Positions 17,003 through 24,817 of a stretch of DNA of 64,000 nucleotides are shown here, in pieces. The stretch's first letter is position 1; every line of letters starts with the position of its first letter. The notes beneath the pieces were generated by a model. That model did not search any database, was not told the DNA's origin, and worked only from the letters and a program-made list of their open reading frames with translations. The DNA comes from JACVCS01 sp038328575 (GTDB lineage: Bacteria > Planctomycetota > Phycisphaerae > Phycisphaerales > UBA1924): assembly GCA_038328575.1 (NCBI GenBank), contig JBBQMD010000001.1:62001-126000 (forward strand), read 5' to 3'. Both the position numbers and the translations under genes were made by a program.

Positions 17003-18708
17003 CGGGCCTTGCCCCCCCCGCTGTCTCGAATCATCACGCGTGCCTCATCGCGCCGAATCTCGCGCACGAGCATCGTCCGGTCTGCGTCAGAAAAACTCCC
17101 AGACCGGTTGATGTCCCGCGACGGCGAGTTCGCAGGAAGTTGCTCGAGGCGATACAGGTCTTCGATCGTGATCGCCAAATCCCCACACACATCGCCTCGC
17201 GGCGGGGGTGCGCCAAACGCGACCAGCCCAGCGACGCCCAGCGAGTAAACCCCGCCCCCCAACACGCACGCCGACGAGCCCGCCTGCGCACTCTGCTCAA
17301 CAACAAAGCCCGCGAGCGCCGGCCCATTGCTCACGTTCAGCAACGACAACGGCGAATACTGCGAACTCCCACCACCATCACCGACCGGCAACGTACCGAC
17401 CATAACGCGTGCCCCCGTTCCACTCGCAACCGGCAGGACAGTCGGTTGTGTATTCCAACCGCCCAGCGCCGTGAACTCGCCGCTGTCGATGACGCCGTTC
17501 TGGTTCGCATCCATCCACGTCGACGACGCCGTATCCCAGAGCAGCGCTCCGATCTGCCCCGCGTCGCTGAACATCTGCACGCTCGGCATGCTCCCAAAGC
17601 CAGAGACACCCGTCGAGAGTACCACCCGCCCGTCGGCAAGAACCGCCGGGATTGAGCTCGTTCGATTACTGGGTGCTGACCACACCAGCGCCCCATCGCG
17701 TGCCCGGACCTTCACGAGGTTCGAAGAGTCCAGCCCGCCAAAGAACGCATAACTCGCGCCGTACACAAACGGCCCCTGACCATCCGGCGTCTCGCGAACG
17801 CACACGCCCCCGAAGAAGCCCTCCGCGACCGGGTTCGTAAACATCCAGCGCGCCGTGACCGAAGCGGGATCAGCCTGGCGAACATCAAACGCACGAATCT
17901 CGCCAATGCCGAACGTGTCCAAGCCGGTGCTGGCGACGTACGCCACGCCGTCGAGATACGCGGGCGTGGCCCCGACGCTGGAGCCGATGTCAGCGATCCA
18001 CACAATCTCGCCGAGGTCAAAGGGATTGAGCGTGCTGTCGCGCGAGCTGACATTAATGCACAGGATCTGACTGGCCCCGCCGAAGCCGCCATCAGTGGTG
18101 ACGAACGCCCGATCAGCCGGGCCAAGGTCCGCAGTCACCAGCGGCGTGACGTTGATCGGTGCGCCGGGCAGCTCCGAGCGCCAGACTTGTACGCCGTCAC
18201 TCTGTCGCAGCGCGATCAACGCCGAGCCGGTCGCGAACAGCACGGTGCCGCGTCGAGCGTCGATCGTGGGCGTTGACCACGAGCCAAGTTGCGGCCCGGG
18301 CACGGCAACCGACCAGACAACACTCCCCGACTCGGCATCAATCGCAATCGCGCGATCCTGTCCTCCCACCCCCAACACGCCCCCCACTTTGCCGCTCGCG
18401 AAGATCCGCGGGCCCGGCAGCGCCGTCGCGACGACTCCCGTCGCCGGCGTAAACGCGATCGGCTCGCCCGAAGTCGTTTGATTGCACACCCAGCGCGCCG
18501 CCCCCAGCGCTGTCGGCGCGCTCGCGGACGAAACCGACGTGCGCGCCGCATCGCCAGCGAGCGTGGGCCAGATGAACGCCGAAGCCTCAGGTTGTGCCAG
18601 CGTGCTCGCGGGCCACATCCAGAGCACGCTGGCCGCGAGCGCGAGCGGGCGCACACCTGTGAAAGGTCTGCGCCGCGGCTTGCGTAGTCTGCTTGGAGAT
18701 GCATTCAT
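16999..18708 (-). CDS. Exported PQQ-like beta-propeller protein with dockerin-like C-terminus
   Basis: 569 aa. ATG at 18708 followed by a basic leader and a Sec signal (LALAASVLWMWPASTLAQ). Repeated strands with AIDAESGSVVWSVAVPG, ALRQSDGVQVWRSELPG and KVRARDGALVWSAPS are the W-docking repeats of PQQ/BamB-like propellers. The last ~60 residues (GDVCGDLAITIEDLYRL, RDINRSGSFSDADRTMLV) resemble a dockerin type I pair of Ca-binding loops, common at the ends of planctomycete exported proteins. Second gene in the cobalamin-riboswitch operon. In Bacteroides, BtuG is a surface beta-propeller that binds B12; that parallel is inference. No quinoprotein enzyme motif was identified. Confidence 0.78.
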   Translation of the reverse strand: MNASPSRLRKPRRRPFTGVRPLALAASVLWMWPASTLAQPEASAFIWPTLAGDAARTSVSSASAPTALGAARWVCNQTTSGEPIAFTPATGVVATALPGPRIFASGKVGGVLGVGGQDRAIAIDAESGSVVWSVAVPGPQLGSWSTPTIDARRGTVLFATGSALIALRQSDGVQVWRSELPGAPINVTPLVTADLGPADRAFVTTDGGFGGASQILCINVSSRDSTLNPFDLGEIVWIADIGSSVGATPAYLDGVAYVASTGLDTFGIGEIRAFDVRQADPASVTARWMFTNPVAEGFFGGVCVRETPDGQGPFVYGASYAFFGGLDSSNLVKVRARDGALVWSAPSNRTSSIPAVLADGRVVLSTGVSGFGSMPSVQMFSDAGQIGALLWDTASSTWMDANQNGVIDSGEFTALGGWNTQPTVLPVASGTGARVMVGTLPVGDGGGSSQYSPLSLLNVSNGPALAGFVVEQSAQAGSSACVLGGGVYSLGVAGLVAFGAPPPRGDVCGDLAITIEDLYRLEQLPANSPSRDINRSGSFSDADRTMLVREIRRDEARVMIRDSGGGKAR

Positions 18709-18732
18709 TTGATCGCCCTTTCATCTGACAAT

Positions 18733-18763
18733 GCCCGAGCACGCTTGCGAAGCGTGCTCGGGC
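18733..18763 (-). terminator. Perfect 14-bp intergenic hairpin in the cobalamin-riboswitch operon
   Basis: GCCCGAGCACGCTT and its exact reverse complement are separated by GCG. It lies in the 77-bp gap between the PEP-CTERM-like gene and the beta-propeller gene. There is no T-run on the coding strand after it, so a partial terminator or a 3'-end stabiliser of the first cistron fits better than a full terminator. Confidence 0.55.
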
Positions 18764-18785
18764 GAGGGATTTGGTGGTCGGACAC

Positions 18786-19637
18786 TCAGCGCGAGCGACG
18801 CCGACGTGGGCACGCGATCCCCGCCAAGATCACGATCGCGCCGGTGCCAGCCGTCGGCACAACCGAGAAGCCGTCAATCTCCGGGACGAACTGAGCACTG
18901 GCACTGACAGAGATGCGGACGAAGCTCACCGATGACAGGCCGCTGGAGGCGATATCAACGCCCAACCCGCCGCCGGAGCCGTTGTAGCCAGCAACGATCT
19001 GCGCGAACGTCAATCCGGCGGCAAGCGAAAACGCGGGGTCAACCGCACGCCGAAAGTCCGTCGCGACTCCGCCCGCCGTAGTGCTGAAGGGATCGGTGAG
19101 ATCGGAGTAGCCCAGCGTCGGGAAGCCACTGTCAGCGCTGTTGGTCGCGACGCGGAACCAGGTCATGCCGTCGGCGGAGACGTCAACATCGCCGCCCTCG
19201 CCAGCCAGCACGCCCGAGCTAATGCCGTTGGGATAGCTCGCGTCACTGAGAAACGCGTTCCCAAAGACGATCAAGTCAATGCCGAACGGGTTCGCGGCGT
19301 CGTTGGTGATTGGCGTCGAAAACGACACCACCAGCGACCCGCCTCGCCCGACTTGCACAAGCTGCGACGAGAGAAACGCCGAGGCGAATGGCGTCACCGC
19401 GCCGCCAAACGCGCCAGCAGTGAATCGCGACGGCTCGCCCAGCGCCCGCGTCGGATCGCGAAATGACGCGCTCGTGCCGCTGCCCGGGTCATAACTGACC
19501 ACGCTCGAAGCGAACTGCGCGTTCGCCGCGCCCGCACTGACGAGCACGCTCGCCACGCACCAACACGGAACCCGACTCAAGAAGCGTTGACGGACACCAC
19601 CGACACGCCCTGACACACGAAGAAAAAACTCCGACAT
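18786..19637 (-). CDS. PEP-CTERM-like exported surface protein under cobalamin riboswitch control
   Basis: 283 aa. ATG at 19637 with GAGAGG about 6 bases upstream; the longer open frame runs back through the riboswitch and is rejected. N-terminal signal ends near SAGAANA/Q. The mature domain is beta-rich with Gly/Ser (GGSLVVSFSTPI, GIDLIVFGNAFL, GGDVDVSADGMTWFRV, SFVRISVSA), like discoidin-type cell-surface modules of Planctomycetes and Verrucomicrobia. The C-terminus, VPTAGTGAIVILAGIACP followed by RRRR, is a PEP-CTERM-like sorting signal (motif, transmembrane helix, basic cluster). First gene after the cobalamin riboswitch, so its synthesis should fall when B12 is plentiful. Corrinoid binding is inferred from regulation only. 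Confidence 0.75.
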   Translation of the reverse strand: MSEFFLRVSGRVGGVRQRFLSRVPCWCVASVLVSAGAANAQFASSVVSYDPGSGTSASFRDPTRALGEPSRFTAGAFGGAVTPFASAFLSSQLVQVGRGGSLVVSFSTPITNDAANPFGIDLIVFGNAFLSDASYPNGISSGVLAGEGGDVDVSADGMTWFRVATNSADSGFPTLGYSDLTDPFSTTAGGVATDFRRAVDPAFSLAAGLTFAQIVAGYNGSGGGLGVDIASSGLSSVSFVRISVSASAQFVPEIDGFSVVPTAGTGAIVILAGIACPRRRRSR

Positions 19638-19875
19638 CGCTGACCTCTCTGGCACGCCGCGATCACGCGACGCGCACACCTCGCCCTGATCGCGCAGAGC
19701 GGCTCCCGCCCGAAGGCGATCGTGTCTCGCGAGAGATGTGGAATGCCGGAAACATCGCGCGAGGAACGACGCGGCGACGTTCGCCGGCGTCCCATGCTCA
19801 CCCAACTTGGGCAAGCTCGCGAGGACGACCATGCGCCGGAATGTCCTATCGCCATGCGACAGGGCCGGCATCGTC
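19638..19875 (-). promoter_or_regulatory. Leader between riboswitch core and first gene
   Basis: A 238-nt untranslated leader on the minus strand. It has several GC-rich inverted segments (for example CTCTCGCGAGA and GCGATCGCCTTCGGGC), but no hairpin with a clear T-run. Regulation is therefore more likely by masking the GAGAGG ribosome site just before the ATG at 19637 than by a strong terminator. No gene seen on either strand. Confidence 0.4.
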
Positions 19876-20103
19876 GGCAGGTCTTCCGGCTCAGGGCCAA
19901 TCGCTGATCTCGCCTTCCCAGCATCGCCCGCAAGGGACAAGCGCCAGTGGCTTTCGGCATTGTTCACGCCGCGATCAGCGGATGCCCCTCACGGCGGCGC
20001 GTCCGCGGTGGAATAGTCGCTGCGCTCGAAAACACATCTACGCAGCGACGTACCACGCTTCCCTTTTCACCCGCAGAGCCGGCTCGATCCGGTTGCAGGC
20101 ACC
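19876..20103 (-). promoter_or_regulatory. Cobalamin (AdoCbl) riboswitch
   Basis: Read on the minus strand the conserved blocks occur in order: GGTGCC (20103-20098), GGTGAAAAGGGAAGC (about 20071-20057), CCACCGCGGACGCGCCGCC then GTGA, GAAAGCCACTGG (about 19955-19944), TGGGAAGGCG (about 19920), and GAGCCGGAAGACCTGCC (about 19892-19876). These are the signature elements of the Rfam cobalamin class. The loop after CCTGCC contains CCTGTCGC, which could form the kissing/expression platform. It precedes the PEP-CTERM-like gene by 238 nt of leader. Genes behind such switches are normally for B12 synthesis, uptake or replacement and are turned off by cobalamin. Confidence 0.93.
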
Positions 20104-20115
20104 GATGACAGCGCG

Positions 20116-20121
20116 AGTGTA
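20116..20121 (-). promoter_or_regulatory. Putative -10 box of the riboswitch transcript
   Basis: TACACT, preceded by TGC as in an extended -10, lies 7 bases before the expected transcription start near 20109, which would place the 5' end right before the riboswitch GGTGCC block. No convincing -35 is seen 17 bp upstream (CGACGG). Confidence 0.4.
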
Positions 20122-20183
20122 GCAGAGAGCGACACGCTCCGTCGCCGAACTCAGCCGGCTCGCTGGAACCGACGCGATCAAGC

Positions 20184-20199
20184 ACACGAGAACTCGTGT
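20184..20199. repeat. Short inverted repeat between pterin synthase-like gene and riboswitch promoter
   Basis: ACACGAG and CTCGTGT arms are separated by AA. It lies 14 bases past the stop of the upstream minus-strand gene and about 60 bp before the riboswitch -10. It could be an operator half-site pair or part of a weak terminator. No T-run follows. Confidence 0.3.
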
Positions 20200-20212
20200 T
20201 GCCGTCGTCTCT

Positions 20213-21055
20213 TCATCCCGAATACGTCGCGCGCGTCTTCTCGGTCTCAAAGACCGTCACGCTGCGCAGCGCGCCCCAGGGAGACATGGCTTGCGCGATC
20301 GCAGGCCGAAGCTTCTCGAAGAACACGCGGGCGATGTTCTCCACGGAGGGATTGACCCCGCCGCGCCGTGTGTCAAACTCCGGCGTGTCGATGTTCAGGT
20401 TCGTGTGATCAAAGGGGCGAAGGATGACCTCCTCGACGATCCCCTCAAGCCTCGCCAGCTCAAAGCGGCAGTCGCCCATGGCGTCGGCGCCGATCTCAAG
20501 TTCGGGCTCGATGACGTAGTTGTGCCCGTGTCCGCTGGGGTTATTGCAGCGCCCGAACAGCTCGCGGTTCTGCTCGTCCGTCAACGCGTCCACATGCAGC
20601 CGGTGCGCCGCGGCGATCTCAAACCGCTGGCGAAGAAGCACGGTAGACTGATTTGCAGTCCGCATGACTACATGGTAGGACGGCGTCAATCGCCAGCACA
20701 CCTCAACCATTGAGCCACCAAGCGCCGCGTTCAACTCGCCGAAGAACGACGCCAGCACCCGCGCTGGCGACTGCGTGTCATCTTCATCGCAGGCCCGCTC
20801 GATCGCCGGGACCGCGACCCGCCGCACCGCTCGGTCCAGCTCTTTGATATCCTTGAAGTAGCCGCTGGCGGGGTCAGGCTCGCCGGCGCACGCGACATCC
20901 AGCTCGTAGTACCGGGCCAGCCCCCGGAATCCCGGCCTGCCGGTATAGCCGTTGCCGTCACGACTCGGTGCGCTCGCCCCATTTGTTGCGCCCGCCCCGT
21001 CGCGAAGCGTGCGAGGGTTGATCGAGAATCGGACCGTCCGCGTCAGCGTGATCAC
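20213..21055 (-). CDS. 6-pyruvoyl-tetrahydropterin synthase/QueD-like protein with duplicated T-fold
   Basis: About 280 aa, twice the usual length. I use the GTG at 21055, giving MITLTRTVRFSI, the normal beginning of the family; a TTG at 21076 is also possible. The first half (LTRTVRFSINP to MVEVCWRLTPS) has the T-fold pattern but lacks a full zinc site. The second half has RFEIAAAHRL, then CNNPSGHGHNYVIEPELEI, giving the three zinc His ligands and the catalytic Cys, followed by FDHTNLNID and NPSVENIARVFFEKL. Known relatives make 6-pyruvoyl- or 6-carboxy-tetrahydropterin for queuosine or biopterin routes. Which reaction applies is not clear. Follows a membrane protein gene on the same strand. 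Confidence 0.85.
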   Translation of the reverse strand: MITLTRTVRFSINPRTLRDGAGATNGASAPSRDGNGYTGRPGFRGLARYYELDVACAGEPDPASGYFKDIKELDRAVRRVAVPAIERACDEDDTQSPARVLASFFGELNAALGGSMVEVCWRLTPSYHVVMRTANQSTVLLRQRFEIAAAHRLHVDALTDEQNRELFGRCNNPSGHGHNYVIEPELEIGADAMGDCRFELARLEGIVEEVILRPFDHTNLNIDTPEFDTRRGGVNPSVENIARVFFEKLRPAIAQAMSPWGALRSVTVFETEKTRATYSG

Positions 21056-21082
21056 CCCAAACGGTAGCCCGGGCAACCACGC

Positions 21083-21571
21083 TCACCCGCTCATCTCATC
21101 ATCCCGCGGCGGCGAGAGCATCGCTTCACGAAAGCGCTCGCTGCACGCAAGCAGCCCCGCCAGCATGACCGTCAACACCGCCATCACACCGACCAGCCCG
21201 GTGGCCGTCTTGAACCACCCGCCGAAGTAGAGCCACGCCGCGACAATCGGCAGCCCCAGTTGCAGTGTCCAGTTGATCGCCAGGTCGCCTTTGCCACTCA
21301 GGCTCAGAAGCTTCTGCAAGTGTTCGCGCGCCATGAGCGAGGCGACCAGCGACGCAATCGCCGCGCCCCCGATCGCTGCCGCCCCGAGCTTCACCTGTCC
21401 CCCGCCCCAGTCCGCAAACGCCGCGGCCGCCATGAAAATAGCCACCGCCAGCTCAAGCGCCGTGCCCACCCAGATCAGCATCGTCGCCGACCGCCACACC
21501 GACCGCGCCCCCGCATCGCCCGCCTCGCGCGACGGTTCCACCGGCTCATGATCGCGATCAGTGTCGCCCAT
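21083..21571 (-). CDS. Small multi-spanning membrane protein, uncharacterised
   Basis: 162 aa from the ATG at 21571. After an acidic N-terminus (MGDTDRDHEPVEPSREAGD) four hydrophobic stretches follow: MLIWVGTALELAVAIFMAAA, AAAIGGAAIASLVASL, LQLGLPIVAAWLYFGG and ATGLVGVMAVLTVMLAGLLA. A basic loop (MAREHLQKL) suggests an inner-membrane protein with a cytoplasmic loop. No family recognised. It is divergent from aspS (start 21660), sharing an 88-bp intergenic region that must hold both promoters, and is followed 27 bp later by the pterin synthase-like gene. Confidence 0.65.
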   Translation of the reverse strand: MGDTDRDHEPVEPSREAGDAGARSVWRSATMLIWVGTALELAVAIFMAAAAFADWGGGQVKLGAAAIGGAAIASLVASLMAREHLQKLLSLSGKGDLAINWTLQLGLPIVAAWLYFGGWFKTATGLVGVMAVLTVMLAGLLACSERFREAMLSPPRDDEMSG

Positions 21572-21659
21572 CCACCCAGTATAAAGCCGAAACGCCCGGC
21601 CCGCGAAATGTCCTGCCATCCCCGACGCGTTCAGACCCCTTGACGCTAACATCCGCCCC

Positions 21660-23585
21660 ATGATCCTCCGTACCCATACCTGCGGCGAACTTCGCGAATC
21701 CCACGTCAACCAGAGCGTCAGCCTCAACGGCTGGGTGAACTCCTATCGCGATCACGGCGGCCTGATCTTCATCGACCTCCGCGATCGCTACGGCCTTACT
21801 CAACTCGTCTTTGACAAGGAAGACGGCGCAGCCCAGGCCATCCTTGACAACGCCGACAAGCTCCGCAGCGAAGACTGCGTCGGCGTCAGCGGCACCGTGC
21901 GCACCCGCATCGGTGGCGAAAACCCCAAGCTCCCCACCGGCAAGATCGAACTGGTCGTCACTGCGCTGGAAGTCTTCAACAAGACCGCGAACCCGCCGTT
22001 CTTGCCCGATGATTACAACGCGCTGCCCAACGAAGAACTCCGCCTGACCCACCGCTATCTGGACCTCCGCCGCCCCAGCATGCAGAAGATCCTGACCACG
22101 CGCCACCAGGTCTACAAGACCACGCGAACCTACTTCGATGAAAACGGCTTCCTCGAAGTCGAGACCCCCGTGCTCTACAAGAGCACGCCAGAAGGCGCGC
22201 GCGAGTTCTTGGTGCCGTGCCGAAACGTGCCGGGAACGTTCTACGCGCTCCCGCAGAGCCCGCAGCTCTTCAAGCAGATCCTGATGATGAGCGGCTGCGA
22301 CCGCTACATGCAGATCTGCCGCTGCTTCCGCGACGAGGACCCGCGCGCCGACCGCCAGCCTGAGTTCACGCAGATCGACCTTGAGATGTCGTTCGTCCGC
22401 CGCGAGCAGGTCATGCAGATGATGGAGGGCTTCGTCCGTCGTCTCTGGAAGGAAATCTTCAACTACGACGTGCCGCCCCTGCAGCGCCTGAGCTACCGCG
22501 ATGCGCTGGAGCACTATGGCATCGACCGGCCCGACACCCGCTTTGATCTGCGGATCAAGGACATCTCCGAGACCGCCGCGAAGACCGACTTCAAGGTCTT
22601 CAAGGACGCCCTGGCCAAGGGTTCCGATCGACCCGCCTTCAACAGCAAGCGCGGCGTCGTCAAAGCCCTTCGCGTCCCCGGCGGTGCCGAAAAACTCACC
22701 CGCAAAGTCACCGACGGCTACGCCGAGTTCGTCAAGAAGTTTGGCGCCGGCGGGGTCGCGGTTGTCAAGGTCATCAAGGGCGAAGACGGCGGGCCCAAGC
22801 TCGACACCGGCGTCGCCAAGTTCCTCGAGCCGATCAAGGCCGACTTCCTGGCCGCGACCGGCGCACAGATCGGCGACACCGTGCTCTTCCTGGCAGACGT
22901 CTACGCCATCGCCACCAAGGCGGCTGGCGAGCTGCGCCAGCAAGTCGCCCGCGACATGGGCCTCGTCCCCAAGCCCGGCGAGAACACTGCCGCCGGCGCC
23001 CCCACCGGCCCCTGGAACTTCCTGTGGGTGATCGACTTCCCGATGTTCGAGAAGAACAAGGAAACCGGCAAGTGGGTCGCGATGCATCACCCCTTCACCG
23101 CCCCGCGCGACGACCAGCGCGACCTGTTCGTCAACGCCGACATGAACGACGACGACAAGATCGAGTCGATCCTCAGCGCCGGCTACGACATCGTGCTCAA
23201 CGGCAGCGAGATCGCCGGAGGCTCCGTCCGCATCCATGACCCCGCAGTCCAGGGCAAGGTCTTCGCGCTGCTGGGTCTGACCCCAGAACAGCAGAAGGAA
23301 AAGTTCAGCTTCCTGCTCGAAGCCCTCAGCTACGGCGCCCCGCCCCACGCCGGCGTCGCCTTCGGCCTTGATCGCCTGGTCATGCACCTCTGCGGCACGG
23401 ACAACATCCGCGACGTCATCCCCTTCCCCAAAACCCAGATTGGCGCCGACCTCATGACCAAAGCCCCCAGCAGCGCCACCGACAAGCAGCTCAAAGAGCT
23501 CCACGTCGCCAGCACCTGGGTCCCCCCAGCCCTCGGCGCACCCGGCGGCCCGACCCCAACCCCGCAGGGCGACACAAAGGCTTGA
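21660..23585 (+). CDS. aspS: Aspartate--tRNA ligase
   Basis: 641 aa, bacterial-type class II AspRS. N-terminal OB-fold for the anticodon (THTCGELRESHVNQ, GWVNSYRDHGGLIFIDLRD), class II motif 2 (CFRDEDPRADRQPEFTQID), a bacterial GAD insert in the middle (about 290-430, GGAEKLTRKVTDGYAEFV region) and motif 3 (GVAFGLDRLVMHL, about 559-571) followed by IRDVIPFPKTQ. It charges tRNA-Asp (possibly also tRNA-Asn; a discriminating or non-discriminating type cannot be told here). ATG at 21660; no strong Shine-Dalgarno is visible. It stands alone, divergent from the membrane protein gene, with the tmRNA gene next downstream. Confidence 0.96.
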   Translation: MILRTHTCGELRESHVNQSVSLNGWVNSYRDHGGLIFIDLRDRYGLTQLVFDKEDGAAQAILDNADKLRSEDCVGVSGTVRTRIGGENPKLPTGKIELVVTALEVFNKTANPPFLPDDYNALPNEELRLTHRYLDLRRPSMQKILTTRHQVYKTTRTYFDENGFLEVETPVLYKSTPEGAREFLVPCRNVPGTFYALPQSPQLFKQILMMSGCDRYMQICRCFRDEDPRADRQPEFTQIDLEMSFVRREQVMQMMEGFVRRLWKEIFNYDVPPLQRLSYRDALEHYGIDRPDTRFDLRIKDISETAAKTDFKVFKDALAKGSDRPAFNSKRGVVKALRVPGGAEKLTRKVTDGYAEFVKKFGAGGVAVVKVIKGEDGGPKLDTGVAKFLEPIKADFLAATGAQIGDTVLFLADVYAIATKAAGELRQQVARDMGLVPKPGENTAAGAPTGPWNFLWVIDFPMFEKNKETGKWVAMHHPFTAPRDDQRDLFVNADMNDDDKIESILSAGYDIVLNGSEIAGGSVRIHDPAVQGKVFALLGLTPEQQKEKFSFLLEALSYGAPPHAGVAFGLDRLVMHLCGTDNIRDVIPFPKTQIGADLMTKAPSSATDKQLKELHVASTWVPPALGAPGGPTPTPQGDTKA

Positions 23586-23616
23586 CCGCGAGCGGATGGA
23601 TGGCTCAAGAACGGCA

Positions 23617-23689
23617 TCTCCCCCACTTCCCCATTTCTTCCCATCCCCTCCCTGCCCTTCCCTCTCTTCCCTTCCCTTCCCTCCCCCTC
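23617..23689. repeat. 73-bp almost pure pyrimidine tract
   Basis: The plus strand from 23617 to 23689 is nearly all C and T, with repeated CCTTCCCTTCC units and only four interrupting purines (A or G). The minus strand is the matching G-run purine strand. It lies between the aspS stop and the ssrA promoter. Such tracts can form triplex or G-quadruplex structures; no coding function is seen. Confidence 0.7.
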
Positions 23690-23786
23690 AAGATCGCCCT
23701 CGCCACTAGCCGACTCGCGCACGCGCTCTCTCCGCTCACCTCCGCCCACTCCGCGACCAAAGCCCCCCGCCACCCCCCGCACCAGC

Positions 23787-23792
23787 TATAAT
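23787..23792 (+). promoter_or_regulatory. Putative -10 box of ssrA
   Basis: A perfect TATAAT lies in otherwise GC-rich sequence 46 bp before the mature tmRNA 5' end. Transcription would start near 23800, giving a ~40-nt leader to be removed by RNase P. The -35 position is C-rich and does not match TTGACA. Confidence 0.45.
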
Positions 23793-23838
23793 CAATCAAG
23801 CCGCCCGGCGAGCACTCGCCGGGAAGCGTCGATTTGTC

Positions 23839-24186
23839 GGGGCCGATGTGGTTTCGACCGAGCGTGTGAGGCTGAGTATGGCGCGTCGTGGAGCATGCAG
23901 GCCACGTAAAAAGTATGCAAAACAATAGTTGCCAATAACAACTACGCTCTTGCTGCCTAATTTTAGGTAGCACGTCCTGGCTGGCTCGGCCCGTGGCCGG
24001 TCAGGATGAAAACAACGGGCTGGCCTCGCCAGGGCGCTCCCGGCGAACGAGGTGAGAAATACCGGGCGCTAGGAACGAGGCAAGCCTGCCGTGGGCGTGC
24101 CCGAACTGAATGTAAATCAACGGCTACACGCGTAGAGGTGCTCAGTTGACCGTCTCGGCACGGGGGTTCGATTCCCCCCGGCTCCA
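23839..24186 (+). ncRNA. ssrA: tmRNA (transfer-messenger RNA)
   Basis: The 5' end GGGGCCGATGTGGTTTCGAC and 3' end GGGGGTTCGATTCCCCCCGG then CTCCA form the tRNA-like half: 7-bp acceptor stem (one G-U), T-arm and discriminator A. CCA is not encoded. The resume codon is GCC at about 23925, after the usual ATAGTT context, and the tag reads ANNNYALAA followed by TAA, ending in the ALAA degron recognised by ClpXP. Pseudoknot-rich spacers follow. This RNA rescues stalled ribosomes with SmpB, which is not in the window. Confidence 0.96.
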
Positions 24187-24255
24187 TTGAAGACTCAGTC
24201 GCGAGACAGAGTGATGAGGTCACCAGTCGCGAGCGACTGGTCTGTAGAAAGAAGA

Positions 24256-24290
24256 CAAGCCCCGGCGCCCGAGCGCCGGGGCTTGTTCGC
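24256..24290 (+). terminator. Rho-independent terminator downstream of ssrA
   Basis: CAAGCCCCGGCGC and GCGCCGGGGCTTG form a 13-bp perfect stem with a CCGA loop, followed by TTCGCTTGT. A smaller hairpin, CCAGTCG-CGAG-CGACTGG (24223-24240), precedes it. Together they end the tmRNA transcript. Confidence 0.75.
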
Positions 24291-24817
24291 TTGTATAGGC
24301 GTGCAAAGAGGCCCGGCTTCCCCCAGCCTTCAATGCCGCGGCCCCTATCTCAGCTGTCACGCTGCATGTGTTCTAGCCAAAGCATGAATCTCTGGCACTC
24401 GAACATCCTCCCCACGACCATGGCGCCGGTCATCTCCAGTTGCTCTTCGCTCAAAGAGAGAATGTAGATTCTCAGCGCCGGACTCATGCTGATATTCCAC
24501 AACTTCTCAGATCGAAGTGCTTCACGAAGAATAATGTGAGTCTAGATCTGGGACGACGAATTCCGCATCGCGCGCTTCAGCATCAGTGACGTGATGAGGT
24601 TATCCGATACGAGCGCGGCGAAAGAACCGACACCAACCAGCAACGCGATCACTATTCAGTGCATCGGGCCACTACAAACGAAATGTTCGCGTCTTTGTCA
24701 TCGAAGAAAGAGACGGGTGAACAAGCCAATGAGGAGCACCGCATTGACCCCCGCCCCTGTTCCCGCACCCCACCCCCCGACCCGCGCCCCATCCCCACCG
24801 CTCAAACCGCCCCCAGC
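24291..24817. other. Gene-poor, AT-richer stretch between ssrA terminator and VWA gene
   Basis: About 530 bp with visibly lower GC than its surroundings and no long open frame with coding character. The only candidate is the 45-aa frame listed separately. It may be the decayed remainder of an older insertion behind the tmRNA gene, a favoured integration site, but no copy of the tmRNA 3' end (att repeat) or integrase gene is visible. Confidence 0.5.
24350..24487 (-). CDS. Possible 45-aa small protein
   Basis: ATG at 24487, stop at 24350. The peptide MSPALRIYILSLSEEQLEMT continues as GAMVVGRMFECQRFMLWLEH and has a protein-like mix of hydrophobic and charged residues, unlike random frames in this GC-rich DNA. 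The frame stays open ~20 codons further upstream (HIILREALRSEKLWNIS), so this could be the end of a decayed larger gene rather than an intact one. No clear ribosome site. Low confidence. Confidence 0.3.
   Translation of the reverse strand: MSPALRIYILSLSEEQLEMTGAMVVGRMFECQRFMLWLEHMQRDS

Noticed and set aside
16999..18708. Quinoprotein alcohol dehydrogenase
   Set aside because: The propeller has W-docking-like repeats but I see no Cys-Cys disulphide ring or catalytic Asp motif of PQQ dehydrogenases.
18786..19967. Longer version of the PEP-CTERM-like gene starting at 19967
   Set aside because: It would translate through the cobalamin riboswitch core; a signal peptide and ribosome site support the start at 19637.
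21558..23504. 648-codon minus frame opposite aspS
   Set aside because: Antisense mirror of a certain gene; composition (Val/Gly/Asp/Leu) is typical of such shadows.
24160..24186. tmRNA 3' end as current attachment site
   Set aside because: No second copy of the 3' sequence and no integrase gene in the window; only a possible old scar remains.
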